Positions 51,816 to 63,695 of a stretch of DNA of 64,000 nt are shown here, piece by piece. Origin of the DNA: Chondrosia reniformis (taxonomy: Eukaryota; Porifera; Demospongiae; Chondrillida; Chondrillidae); assembly GCA_947172415.1 (NCBI GenBank), contig OX359192.1:7390401-7454400 (forward strand). Direction: 5' to 3'. Position numbers and translations under genes: made by a program. The notes under the pieces were generated by a model. The model did no database searches, had not been told where the DNA came from, and saw only the letters and a program-made list of their open reading frames with translations. Each line of letters begins with the position of its first letter. Positions within the stretch are counted from its first letter, which is position 1.

Positions 51816-53009
51816 ACTAATCCTAAGCTCTAGTTTTTGTGCATAGCTTCACCTACTCTTGGCACATGCACACCAGCTGGTATATAACCACTTTTCTGTA
51901 TTAAACCTTTAAAAATGTTTATTCCTGCATTTCATTATGTATTACACATCATTCAGCATTTTATATATGTAAAAGAGCGTTGAAAATGTGCAGTCTCAAA
52001 TATACCAAGTTTACCCATCTTTGCTGGCAAATCCTGTAAGTGTAGGACAGCTGGTCTTGACTAGTGGTATTTAGCTGCAATCATAATATAGTTTTGGTTA
52101 TAAAAGATTTGTCCATGCATACGTACATATGTACGTATGTATGGACAAATCAAATACATGATGCAGCTGCAGCTGTATATATATATATATGTCACAATAC
52201 TTTAAATAAAAAGATTTAAGTCAGAAGTACATTTATGAATGATTAAGGGTATAGCAACACTTGTAACAGTAACTAGCATGCAGTATCTGGAAAAGTAAAA
52301 CATAAGATAGTGATAATGTCATCAGGCTAACCATACAGAAGTGGCATACTGAAAATAACCATGCAGATCACTTCACTGTACAGGTACAGCATCTGTTATC
52401 ATGTGATGCACATAAACATGCTGAGTCAATGTGAAGATTAATATTTTTTTGTATATGTGTATACCACACATTCTATCAATGCAATAACGTGTGACAATTT
52501 CCCTAGTTCAGATATGAGCCTATTTATTAGCAATATATAGTCAAGGTTAGGAAGAGAAAATGATTTTGGAATTGGGTCTTTATAGCTAGCTTTTTAACTA
52601 CTTGCTTTTGGTGTAGTAGGCATTAAATCATATTTCCAGAGTTCTATGCATAAATGGCCAGAAATAGTTTTGTTGTTTTTGAAAAGGCCAGCCATATATT
52701 TTGGGCCAACTTAGACATTATGTTTATTTATTTAAAAAAACAGTGGTACTCTTTACAGTGAGAGGATGGGACGAATTAAACACATACATACACATGGGTA
52801 CTGTAATCTTATGTGTTACATTTTATAATCATATATACAAGTAATCTGTAGCTGTCAGACTACCAGGCACCAAACAGAAATGTTAATGATATTCATACTA
52901 ATAAGTGTATTCATAAGCAGATCAAGTTGCAGTGTATGCAACTTCCTTTAGCCTTTTTGTCTTTTAACAGCTAAAGGATCTTTAAATAGCCAGTTTTACT
53001 ATTTAGAGT
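51816..53009. other. Intergenic H-I
   Basis: No gene seen. It is the duplicate of 43904-45094, with the same near-palindrome (46 bp at 52106-52151, one mismatch). The conserved sequence just before 53010 is a likely leader or promoter for I. Confidence 0.5.
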
Positions 53010-56000
53010 ATGAAAGAAGTTACAGGGCTGCTAGCCCTCACAGTTTTGCTTTTAGTGATCCCTGGATTTGGATATTCCCAAAAGATTTGTGATGAGTGTA
53101 GGGGAAACTGGACAACACTAAATCTGATGGTTTTGGTCTCTCAGACCAGACCAACAGATCTGTCCACCTACATTCCAGGTATGAAAGTGGCTTTAGATGC
53201 TATCAATAGTGACTGCTCTATATTGCCCTGCTACTATTTGAATCATACTGAACTTATTGATCCACAGGTAAGGTACTGGAAGGATACGTATGTAGTTAAC
53301 TGTGCACTCTGTTTAATGGGCCAATAACTTTGTTTTTAGTGTTCAGATATTCCAGGTGTGAGAGGCTTCATTGAACATGTGACCAATCCTTCACTTAATG
53401 AGATCATGATAATTGGGGCTGATTGCTCAGTTTCTACTCAACCAGTTGCCAGCCTTTCCCCTTTTTGGAATCTTGTACAGGTAATATGATATGTATGTAG
53501 TACAACAGCATATTGGTTGATGATGTTTATCTTGTTTGTTTTCTTTCTTAACCCTCACTTATACATATTCAATGTCATAGATATGTCACTGGATGTACTA
53601 ACACATCTTTATTTTTCCCAGATATCAACAGTTTCCACTTCACCTAGATTATCAATTGAAAAGGAATTTCCTTATTTTTTGCGGCTTGTTGGTCCAGACA
53701 GTTCAATAAACCCAGGTTTAGTTGAGTTGATGACATATTTCAAATGGGAACACTTAGCAATAATTACCCAAGAAGAAGATATCTTTACTTTTGTAAGGAA
53801 GATAAGTAGAAAATCAGAGCAGGGAGCTTGTTGTGGCCCATAGTGATTCCATGGGTGCAATGTATAGTACATGCGTATGACTGCCTATCCTTCTATTACA
53901 AGGAGTATTAGAGAGAATATTATGTACATATAAAGAAGTATTACACTTCTCTTTTTAATTCTAGAATGCTACTTCAAACACATTATTTTAACTGGTATAC
54001 ATAAACATACATGTATATACGTACGTAGGTGCATTTTCATGAAAAATCTAAGATACCATTTTCCTATAGCTACATGCTATATGCCTATTCTGTAAAAGAG
54101 CCTATAGGGGAACTAAACCTGAAGAGAGCTTTGGATACAGGAATCTTTTCTTCCTTCTTTTCCCTTCTTTCATCTTCTTCTCCACTGGATCAGACAGACG
54201 TTTCTGGGAATTCCACCCTTCATCAGTGATCCTGGGAGTCTTTGTCTTTTTCTTTATCTTGATCTTCTGTGAATCCTCCATGAAAAATCTAAGATACCAT
54301 TTTCCTACATGCTATATGCCTATTCTGTAAAAAGAGCCTATAGGGGAACTAAACCTAAAGAGAGCTTTAGATGAAGATACAGTAGTCTTTTCTTCCTTCT
54401 TTTCCCTTCTTTCATCTTCTTCTCCCCTGGGTCAGACAGCCGTTTCTGGGAATTCCACCCTTCATCAGTGATCCTGGGAGTCTTTGTCTTTTTTCTTTAT
54501 CTTGATCTTCTGTGAATCCTTGGCTCACTATGCTAAATCTAGGGGCCTTATATACACTATTTTGGCGCCAAAAGTTAAATAAGGTGTTAACTAAGACACA
54601 TGATGAAATTTAATTTTATGAAAGGAATGTAGGTCCAATTAACTTTTATGAATTAATTATAAATCTATTAGTAATCTTGCTTGTACAGGTAAAACAGACT
54701 CAGCATAACTATAGACACAAGTAGGACATATTACGTAAGTCTACCCTTAGGTCTTCTAGTAGTAACATTTCTTTGGAGGTGGGGTAACACAATATGGGGT
54801 AACACAAGACAGTCCTTAAGCATACTAGCTACTTTTTGCTTATACTTGATTCTAACTAGAGGCTGCCGGGATAGGAAGGTTTTAAAGGTTGATTTTAGCT
54901 TAAAGTATTTGTAACCCTGCTTAATAAGCCTACTAGCCTGAAAACTGGAGAAGTCACTACATATTCTAGAATACCTAATTAGTTGTGAAATAAAGACACC
55001 ATAGGCTGGGGTATTAGGAATATTACTATCTAAATGGGGGAAATTTACTATATCAAAGTTAAAGTCCTCTCGCTTATCATATACTTTGGGTATGAATATA
55101 AATATGAGAGAGGCATATATATGTATATACATATATAATATTTAATGGCATACTTTTATAATTTATATATATGTACATTAGTATCCATTAAATTAAAAGA
55201 CTAAGTGGGCTGCACTTTGGAAGATAAGGAAGGATAGTAATAGCCACTTTGTCAAATATTAATTGTCATTTATTAAAACTATATATATATTGTAATTTGT
55301 ACTGTATATGTGATTACCTTAGTATATTGTAACTTTCACTGTATATATATATATGTGCAAGTATTATAGATGAATATCTATAAAATTGTGTATATATGTA
55401 TGTACATATAGCTACACATATGCATAATTTGAATGGGTACGTAGGTACATTTTCATGAAAAATCTAAGATACCATTTTCCTATAGCTACATGCTATATGC
55501 CTATTCTGTAAAAGAGCCTATAGGGGAACTAAACCTGAAGAGAGCTTTGGATACAGGAGTCTTTTCTTCTTTCTTTTCCCTTCTTTCATCTTCTTCTCCA
55601 CTGGATCAGACAGACGTTTCTGGGAATTCCACCCTTCATCAGTGATCCTGGGAGTCTTTGTCTTTTTCTCTATCTTGATCTTCTGTGAATCCTTGGCATA
55701 TCATGCATATCTTGATAAACAACAAATGCTTACACCCACTTTAATGGAGTTCTTAATATATATAGACAAGAAATGATTTACTGAAATATTTAGAGGAACA
55801 AGGTTTGCATGGAATTCACTCAAGTAGCTTTCCAACTGGTGGCAATCCTCAGGATACTGTTCTTAATTTAAAGGTACAGTATGGTATGTGTATAATGTGT
55901 TTTCTATCCATGTGTTAAACAAGTGCACATTCCATAAATTACAGACAAACACATATGTATGCTAAAACATAACATTGGAAGTAGTATAATTTCATTTCTG

Positions 56001-59000
56001 AAATGTTTGATTTTTTACGGTTAATTGACTGCTATATGTCCCACTGTAGAGATCTAGTGGCCGTATTATATTTCTCAATGCCTATCATGAATATGGTCTG
56101 GAAATCTTATGTCAGGTAATCTGTTATTGTAGCAAACCTATCTGTTCTTTATATTATCTATATGTATTAACCTTTTTATTGCAGCAAAAACATGTAATAG
56201 ATATGCCTTAGATCTCTTATTGCAGTTATATACACTGGTTATGGAATTTAACACCTCAGCGGTGTATATATATATGCACTAGCTTGTAGATATCCATATT
56301 TACTGAATTACATATTAAGCAGAGTGAATAAACTAGGATTAAGAGCCGATCTTAAAACTTTAATGGCATCATCATGTAACTCTGGATAATTATCTATTTA
56401 TATGTATGTGCAGGAGTATAATTGCCTAACTGAGCAGAATATTTCTAACAAATGATTTTATGACATGTTTTGAAAAACACAGATTGAGTTTAGACTAAAA
56501 CCTGATGAGCTTGTGATAGGTTAAACACTGCTTAATAAGTTATTTGACATATTTATTTGATTAGCTTAATTAAAGAACTTTTATGTTAAAAGGAATTTGT
56601 CTGTCAATATCCTTTTTTCTTTTACATATACATACAGTAGTACGTATATCTTAAATATATAGTGTATCATATTTAAATTTACTATATTTGTCCATATAAC
56701 ATATGTATATTTATAGGCAGCCACACTGGGAATGACATCACCTGAATATGCTTGGATAACATATGGCTGGTATCTTAATGATTTTTGGAAGAAAAATAAA
56801 TTTGCTACCAGAAGCAACTATGAGCCATTTACTGATTGTACTGTACAACAGATTATGTCGATAGTAGATAAAATGATTCTTATTGATCATTATCCAAGGT
56901 ATGATAAGACGTTGCAGAAAACTGCTGTTGGGAATCTGGTGAGCTTTTAGAAGACCTAAATTTTCAGTTTTGAGAGGAATGTCAATACATGTATACATCA
57001 AATTTGTTAATGTAGACACTCAGTCAGTACTGGAATAAATATCAAGAACAGCAAAATATCACTGGCCTATTCCCAGGGGAGGGTCGACCTGACCAAAAGG
57101 AAGACTCTGTTTACTTGTATGATGCTGTTTGGGTAACTGCAAAAGCTCTGCACCAGACAGATGTGGAGCTTAGAGCTAGCTCTTCCATTCGACTGGAAGA
57201 CTTTTGGACTAGCAACTTAAACACAGCCAATATGTTGAAAAAAATGATTTATGCAAATGCTCTTAATACTACCTTTTATGGACTTTCTGTGAGCTATTCC
57301 TTGTATGAATGAATGAATGCATACCCTTCATTTTTTGTTCTACTTTAATTGATAGGGCGACCTTAGTTTTCTTCAAAATGGAGATCGATTGCCAGAACTA
57401 AGATTTTTTCAGTACAGAAGAAAAGAAAACAGTAGGTTGCAAGTACAGAGTTCTGTAGAACAGGCATTTGATGTTGACTTCACTCTGTATATAATAATGA
57501 AAGCCAATGAATATAAATACAGTACATGTTATTATACTAATATATGTTCAACAAAAGTCCGATATATATACTATTTATTTTCTGATATTTCTTTATCTAA
57601 GTTCTAGAAAGAATTTACTTTGGAAATGGGCTTGATGGGAGCTTAATGATATTTTCAAATGAAACCAATAACATATATCCAGGTAAAGTGATTCCTCTGT
57701 ATCATGGGCTATGTAGATCAGCACAATAATTACACCTGTTTAAATATTTCTATTATTATCTCAATTAAGATGGCATCCCACAGAGCTTTAGAATATCAAC
57801 TATTGGAATTCCCCTTTTTGCTATCTACACTGTAATAGCAATACTTGGAATCCTCTATGGTGCTTTCTGCCTTGTTTTCAATCTTGTTTTTAGGAATAAA
57901 ATGTATGTGAGAAAGGCAATGTACAATATACATATATATAATGGCCACTTTTGTTGTATATACGTACGAGCATGAATATATATGAACATTATAGCATTCT
58001 AAGCCATTCATTTTATCTTCCTTTTTAGGGTTGTAAAGCTATCAAGTCCATACATAAATGCTCTTTTTATTTCTGGTATTATGACATTTTATTTTCTGGT
58101 GATATTGCTCGGACTGGATAGTGGATTAATTCCCGAACAAGATGCCAGCAATCTATGCATGGCCAGAGTATGGATTTCAACTTTAGCCTTTACATTAATC
58201 TATGGATCCATCCTAGCAAAAACATTTCGTGTTTTTTTGGTGTTTCGTAATGCTAGGAGTGGTAAACCTACTCAATCACAACTGGTAGGTATTTCCATAC
58301 AAAAGTAGGACAGTACCCAAATTAACTTTGATAGGCTAATTTCTTAATTTCATTGAGTCGCTGTATTCATCATTCATTTTGCCTCAATGTTGCAGGTTAT
58401 TAAAGAAATTCATATGCTATGCTTTATTGGACTTCTTTTGGGTATTGATCTATTGTATTTGATAATCGTGACAGCTATACCAGTGGCAGTGCTACACCTG
58501 GAGACACGTCCGACATCTTATCCTGTACGTATGTTTAAGTAACTTTTAGCATGCATTAAGATATGCATCAAGATGTACATGTGAATAGGTAAAAAAGTAG
58601 GGAAAGCAATGAGCATGCACATAGTTTGTTTAACAAGTTAATAAATGAATAATTATTTAAAGAAGTCACCAATTTTTCTTCCTTAGTGTGAATCTTATCC
58701 TCATTCATGTTAATTGTGTTTATGTAATTACATATATATTTGATTCATGTATGTAACAATATTGTATACTAATCACAAATTGAGGTTCTTATGTGTTATG
58801 TGTAATAATATCAATCGAATATAATCTGTAGGAGGGTGATTTACCGGCCAAGTATACTGTATGCTACTCACCAGGAAGCAATATATGGATTCCTATTTTG
58901 CTAGCATACAAAGGATTTGAAGTCATATTTGGATTGATATTTGCATTTGAAACACGCAAAATCAAAGTCCAGGAATTAAACGATTCTCGGATGATTGTAT

Positions 59001-59482
59001 TTTCCCTTTATGCCATGGTAGTCGCAGCTCTAACTTTGACACCGATATCATTGCTCTTGAATGACAAGGTGGTTGTTGTCTATGCAGTTCAAGGTGCCAG
59101 TATATTTATTACTCTCACTTTGCTGCTCACTCTCAACTTTGTTCCTAAGGTAAGTAATGCTGTATTTCTGATCTATAAACAGTATTCTACCATTAGAAAA
59201 GCTATATAGTAAGAATATTTTGTGCTGGTAGATGTTTTACATGTATAAGAATCCTAGTGGTGAGGTGAAGATGGATTTTAGCAATATTGTTAAAACATGG
59301 ACGAAAGGAGATCATAATAAAAAATCTGCTAACACAACATCCCTTGCACAGAGTGCTTCTATTGAGCAAACTGTAGAGTCCAAAATTGAAGTAAGATATT
59401 GCATTCAAATTGACCTTGTCAAAATAGCATTTTAATATGGCCTGCTTTCCTTTTACAGCCATCTGAAGGAACGCACATGTAA
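53010..59482 (+). CDS. Receptor I: subfamily-3 GABA-B-like class C GPCR, intact
   Basis: Exons: 53010-53267, 53340-53480, 53622-53792, 55766-55873, 56050-56115, 56717-56938, 57016-57288, 57356-57431, 57608-57682, 57770-57902, 58029-58284, 58396-58524, 58832-59149, 59232-59390, 59459-59482. Spliced length 2409 nt, 802 aa, no stop seen. The signal peptide ends near PGFGYSQ; CDECRGN follows. The Venus-flytrap domain runs to exon 9. Helices lie in exons 10-13, with ILLGLDSGLIP, LAKTFRVF and FAFETRKIKVQELNDSR, the closest in this window to the vertebrate GABA-B signature. The tail is short and ends in an 8-codon last exon (PSEGTHM). Intron 3 is nearly 2 kb because of the retroelement-like cluster at 54042-55694. 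It is the full-length parent of the truncated G. Confidence 0.9.
54187..54232 (-). ncRNA. Candidate hammerhead core, unit 1 in I
   Basis: Minus strand: stem I is GGATCA with TGATCC, six perfect pairs. CTGATGA, a GGG/CCC stem II and GAAAC follow, and a short stem III closes with GTC. Compared with D and G, both loop III (GTCT for GGCT) and the stem I strand (TGATCC for TGACCC) differ, and the latter restores pairing. Confidence 0.5.
54429..54474 (-). ncRNA. Candidate hammerhead core, unit 2 in I
   Basis: Same core on the minus strand, with the TGACCC form of stem I (one mismatch), identical in the core to the copies in D and G. Confidence 0.48.
54731..55132 (-). pseudogene. Reverse-transcriptase C-terminal-like fragment (retroelement fossil)
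   Basis: The open frame contains a peptide with YDKREDFNFDIVNFPHLDSN, then AYGVFISQLIRYSRICSDF. From memory this resembles the region after the polymerase core in many retroelement proteins of cnidarians, molluscs and sponges. The catalytic core is not present in the window, so it is a fragment. The first 15 or so residues of the frame come from unrelated AT-rich sequence. Confidence 0.5.
55603..55648 (-). ncRNA. Candidate hammerhead core, unit 3 in I
   Basis: Same core on the minus strand with the fully paired GGATCA/TGATCC stem I, as in unit 1. Confidence 0.5.
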
Positions 59483-59969
59483 TGGACCGTGATGCTTGTA
59501 CTTTAAAATATAATGTGTGAATATGCAATCCTTATGCTACATTGTTTCATATAGTAGTGTGCTCAAACAATGCCTTTTTGCTTGCAATCAATGACATGCA
59601 TATATCGTTGATCACTACCTCTATATGTCCATAATTTGTCCCAAAATGACTTGCATGTTTCTCTGTTTGGCCACCTACACACTTGCATGGACAACTTATA
59701 TTATTTTCATTTTTTGCATTCTTGATGTTCGCAATGCAAGATACATATAATATTTGTACATTATCGCACAACATGTATGTTTTTAATAGAAGAAGGACTA
59801 TAGTGGTCGGATTAGAAAAGTGGACAATGGCTCCTTGTTTATGTAACCACAGTATTAGCTGAGAAACAACCAACTTTTATAAGCATCTGGCAGAGATAAT
59901 ATCAATCTGCAGAAAGACAAAATATCATGAAACCATATGAATCAATATACTTTCATACAAGACTATATA

Positions 59970-60006
<37 letters not shown>

Positions 60007-60187
60007 TAAAGATGGAATATTAGCTGTTATTATTATTGCACACTGCCATCTCATCCAGCAGCTGGCAGTTGCCACTCAGAAGGGGAACGCGATGTCCATC
60101 ATGTCAACAATGAACTAAACAAATTTATATTATTATTATTATTTATCCATTATCCATTATCCATTGTAAATTTAAATTTTATGTATC

Positions 60188-60224
<37 letters not shown>

Positions 60225-60260
60225 TATATAATAATAATAATACCAGAAACCATGAAGTTT
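59483..60260. repeat. 3' flank of I with AAT microsatellites
   Basis: No convincing gene. (AAT)n runs at about 59969-60005 and 60190-60240, with an ATT run and a triple TTATCCA word between (60140-60165). The boundary to the satellite follows at once. Confidence 0.6.
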
Positions 60261-60271
60261 ATTTGTAATCC

Positions 60272-62650
60272 AATGAAGTCGAGAAGTCTCGATTGACATT
60301 TAGTCACTCCAAATTCACAACCCGATTTTGACCCAATGAAGTCGAGGAGTCTCGACTAACAATTAGTCACTCCAAATTCACAACCCGGGTTTCACCAAAT
60401 GAAGTCGAGAAGTCTCGATTGACATTTAGTCGCTCCAAATTCGCAACCCGAGTTTGACGAAATGAAGTCGAGAAGCCTCGACTGACATTTAGTCGCTCCA
60501 AATTCACAACCCGATTTTGACCCAATGAAGTCGAGAAGTCTCGACTAACATTTAGTCACTCCAAATTCACAACCCGGGTTTCACCAAATGAAGTCGAGAA
60601 GTCTCGATTGACATTTAATCACTCCAAATTCACAACCCGATTTTGACCCAATGAAGTCGAGAAGTCTCGACTAACATTTAGTCGCTCCAAATTAACAACC
60701 CGGATTTCACCAAATGAAGTCGAGAAGTCTCGACTAACATTTAGTCACTCCAAATTCACAACCCGGATTTTACCGAATGAGATCGAGTGGCTTCGATCAA
60801 CAATTAGTCACTCCAAATTCATAACCCGGATTTTACCGAATGAGATCGAGTGGCTTCGATCAACAATTAGTCACTCCAAATTCATAACCCGGATTTTACC
60901 GAATGAGATCGAGTGGCTTCGATCAACAATTAGACACTCCAAATTCATAACCCGAGTTAGACCCAATGAAGTCGAGAAGTTCCGATTGACATTTAGTCAC
61001 TCCAAATTCACAACCCGGATTTTACCGAATGAGATCGAGTGGCTTCGATCAACAATTAGTCACTCCAAATTCACAACCCGGATTTCACCAAATGAAGTCG
61101 AGAAGTCTCGATTGACATTTAGTCACTCCAAATTCACAACCCGGATTTTACCGAATGAGATCGAGTGGCTTCGATGAACAATTAGTCACTCCAAATTCAC
61201 AACCCGGATTTCACCAAATGAAGTCGAGAAGTCTCGATTGACATTTAGTCACTCCAAATTCACAACCCGATTTTGACCCAATGAAGTCGAGAAGTCTCGA
61301 CTAACATTTAGTCGCTCCAAATTAACAACCCGGATTTCACCAAATGAAGTCGAGAAGTCTCGACTAACATTTAGTCACTCCAAATTCACAACCCGGATTT
61401 TACCGAATGAGATCGAGTGGCTTCGATCAACAATTAGTCACTCCAAATTCACAACCCGGATTTCACCAAATGAAGTCGAGAAGTCTCGATTGACATTTAG
61501 TCACTCCAAATTCACAACCCGGATTTTACCGAATGAGATCGAGTGGCTTCGATGAACAATTAGTCACTCCAAATTCACAACCCGGATTTCACCAAATGAA
61601 GTCGAGAAGTCTCGATTGACATTTAGTCACTCCAAATTCACAACCCGATTTTGACCCAATGAAGTCGAGAAGTCTCGACTAACATTTAGTCGCTCCAAAT
61701 TAACAACCCGGATTTCACCAAATGAAGTCGAGAAGTCTCGACTAACATTTAGTCACTCCAAATTCACAACCCGGATTTTACCGAATGAGATCGAGTGGCT
61801 TCGATCAACAATTAGTCACTCCAAATTCACAACCCGGATTTCACCAAATGAAGTCGAGAAGTCTCGATTGACATTTAATCACTCCAAATTCACAACCCGA
61901 TTTTGACCCAATGAAGTCGAGAAGTCTCGACTAACATTTAGTCACTCCAAATTCACAACCCGGATGTCACCAAATGAAGTCGAGAAGTCTCGACTAACAT
62001 TTAGTCACTCCAAATTCACAACCCGGATTTTACCGAATGAGATCGAGTGGCTTCGATCAACAATTAGTCACTCCAAATTCATAACCCGGATTTTACCGAA
62101 TGAGATCGAGTGGCTTCGATCAACAATTAGTCACTCCAAATTCATAACCCGGATTTTACCGAATGAGATCGAGTGGCTTCGATCAACAATTAGAAACTCC
62201 AAATTCATAACCCGAGTTAGACCCAATGAAGTCGAGAAGTTCCGATTGACATTTAGTCTCTCCAAATTCACAACCCGGATTTTACCGAATGAGATCGAGT
62301 GGCTTCGATCAACAATTAGTCACTCCAAATTCACAACCCGGATTTCACCAAATGAAGTCGAGAAGTCTCGATTGACATTTAGTCACTCCAAATTTACAAT
62401 CCCGATTTTACCGAATGAGATCGAGTGGCTTCGATCAACAATTAGTCACTCCAAATTCACAACCCGATTTTGACCCAATGAAGTCGAGAAGTCTCGACTA
62501 ACATTTAGTCACTCCAAATTCACAACCCGGATTTCACCAAATGAAGTCGAGAAGTCTCGATTGACATTTAGTCACTCCAAATTCACAACCCGGATTTTAC
62601 CGAATGAGATCGAGTGGCTTCGATCAACAATTAGTCACTCCAAATTTGTA
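60272..62650. repeat. 63-bp satellite, about 38 units, with higher-order structure
   Basis: Unit of 63 bp, starting AATGAAGTCGAGAAGTCTCG and ending near the next AATGAAG. Two main forms alternate: form 1 with TCGAGAAGTCTCGA (an inverted repeat with 6-bp arms) and form 2 with GATCGAGTGGCTTCGATC. Blocks recur at 378 bp (6 units; 61141 and 61519) and at 1260 bp (20 units; 60781 and 62041), so the array grew by block duplication. As 63 is a multiple of three, some stretches give a repetitive open frame (21-residue repeat SHSKFTTRILPNEIEWLRST), but form 1 variants with GATTTTGACCC break it. This is best read as satellite DNA, not a gene. Confidence 0.9.
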
Positions 62651-63695
62651 ATCCTACCTTTACCGGATTTGATCGAAAATGCTTCGATCCATCACTAGGT
62701 CGCTCCAAATTTCCATGTCGACTTTTGCCGGATATAGGTGACCACTAAATTTTAGTCGACAAGCTCATCCGGAGAAGGCCGAATGACTAAAATTTTATGT
62801 TGACTACAGAAGGGGAACTCCTTCCTTTTCAGTCATTCGAGAAATGTCGGATACAAAAATTTGAAAGTGACCCCCAAATTTCCGATTTTTTTTCGACGTG
62901 TTAATAAATGTGTTAATTACTCAATTATCACAACACTTTTAAAGTAATTGAAAATTGAATCTTGTTAGTTATGAAATTGGCTTCATTTTGAATGGTAATA
63001 GTAGCTGGTAAAGACTTAGTTGGTCTAAATATATCGAGATGCAGTTGAGACTTTTTCCGTCTTCTTGTCACCCCCTTGCGCGCCACTGTGTTCTTGCCTA
63101 CTATAAGGGGGAGCATGGTGAGCGAAATCCTACGGGCCAAATTTACGATTCGAGAAAGTCCGGTGAAGGGCAGTTGGCCTCGTATGAATGCTCCTAAGCC
63201 TTATTGGGGTAATCCGAGAATTGCCGAGTAGTGATACCGAAGTGACTAGTAGTGGCCATGTGACCGAAGGAATGCAATTGCAGATTACACGCAAATTCCA
63301 CAGCTAACGGTTAGGGCTTGGACCAAGCTACAGTTGAATACCTGAAGCTTGGCAAGTTTGTTTCACATGAGATTCGAGTGACCGAAAGTTGGGATGAAAG
63401 TTCCTTGATTTCCAGATTTTCTTGCAGGCTCTCCTTGATTGAAGGGGCCTCGGGCAAAATCGATGAAATCTCAAAAAGCCTGGGAACAGTCGATGGTTGG
63501 CACGATTGGCCTCAGGGCTGAACGAGGGCATACTTTAGTACTGTGTCCCGTGGAGATTCGGCCATAGCCTTCTGTAGCTAGGGCTTGTGGTGAATTTGAA
63601 TGACATTCGAGATTTCACGGAATTTGTTTCACATTCGAGAGAGAAGGCTTTGGCCAGGCAGATCGATTGAATACCAGTGAATGACTGGCATTTTT
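62651..63695. other. Degenerate satellite edge, then unannotated unique-looking DNA
   Basis: The first 100 bp or so hold diverged relatives of the 63-bp unit. Beyond that GC content is visibly higher than in the receptor region, with many TCGA and GATTCGA words. Short open frames (for example 63318-63521) show no recognisable domain. Nothing further can be supported. Confidence 0.4.

Larger units (their letters stand above)
54042..55694 (-). mobile_element. Retroelement-like cluster in intron 3 of I: three hammerhead-bearing units around a reverse-transcriptase fragment
   Basis: Repeat units lie at 54042-54277, 54283-54521 (these two in tandem) and 55458-55694. Between the second and third are a reverse-transcriptase-like fragment (about 54731-55090, minus strand) and a reverse-complement piece of receptor-D intron 3 (about 55091-55434). 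Units and fragment share the minus orientation. Tandem terminal repeats that hold a hammerhead and surround a reverse transcriptase are the known plan of Penelope-like elements. The element is incomplete and looks like an old, rearranged fragment. Family assignment is an inference. Confidence 0.55.

Noticed and set aside
59547-59873. Minus-strand frame of 108 codons downstream of I
   Set aside because: No recognisable domain, composition like the AT-rich spacer, no conserved counterpart.
61964-62473. 169-codon repeat protein from the 63-bp array
   Set aside because: The frame is open only where the form 1 GATTTTGACCC variant is absent; neighbouring units have stops, and no start, splice or expression signals are seen.
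60272-62650. CRISPR-like array
   Set aside because: The whole 63-bp unit repeats with no unique spacers, and the context is eukaryotic.
62928-63521. Short frames on both strands in the higher-GC tail
   Set aside because: They overlap each other and show no protein-like motifs or splice context.
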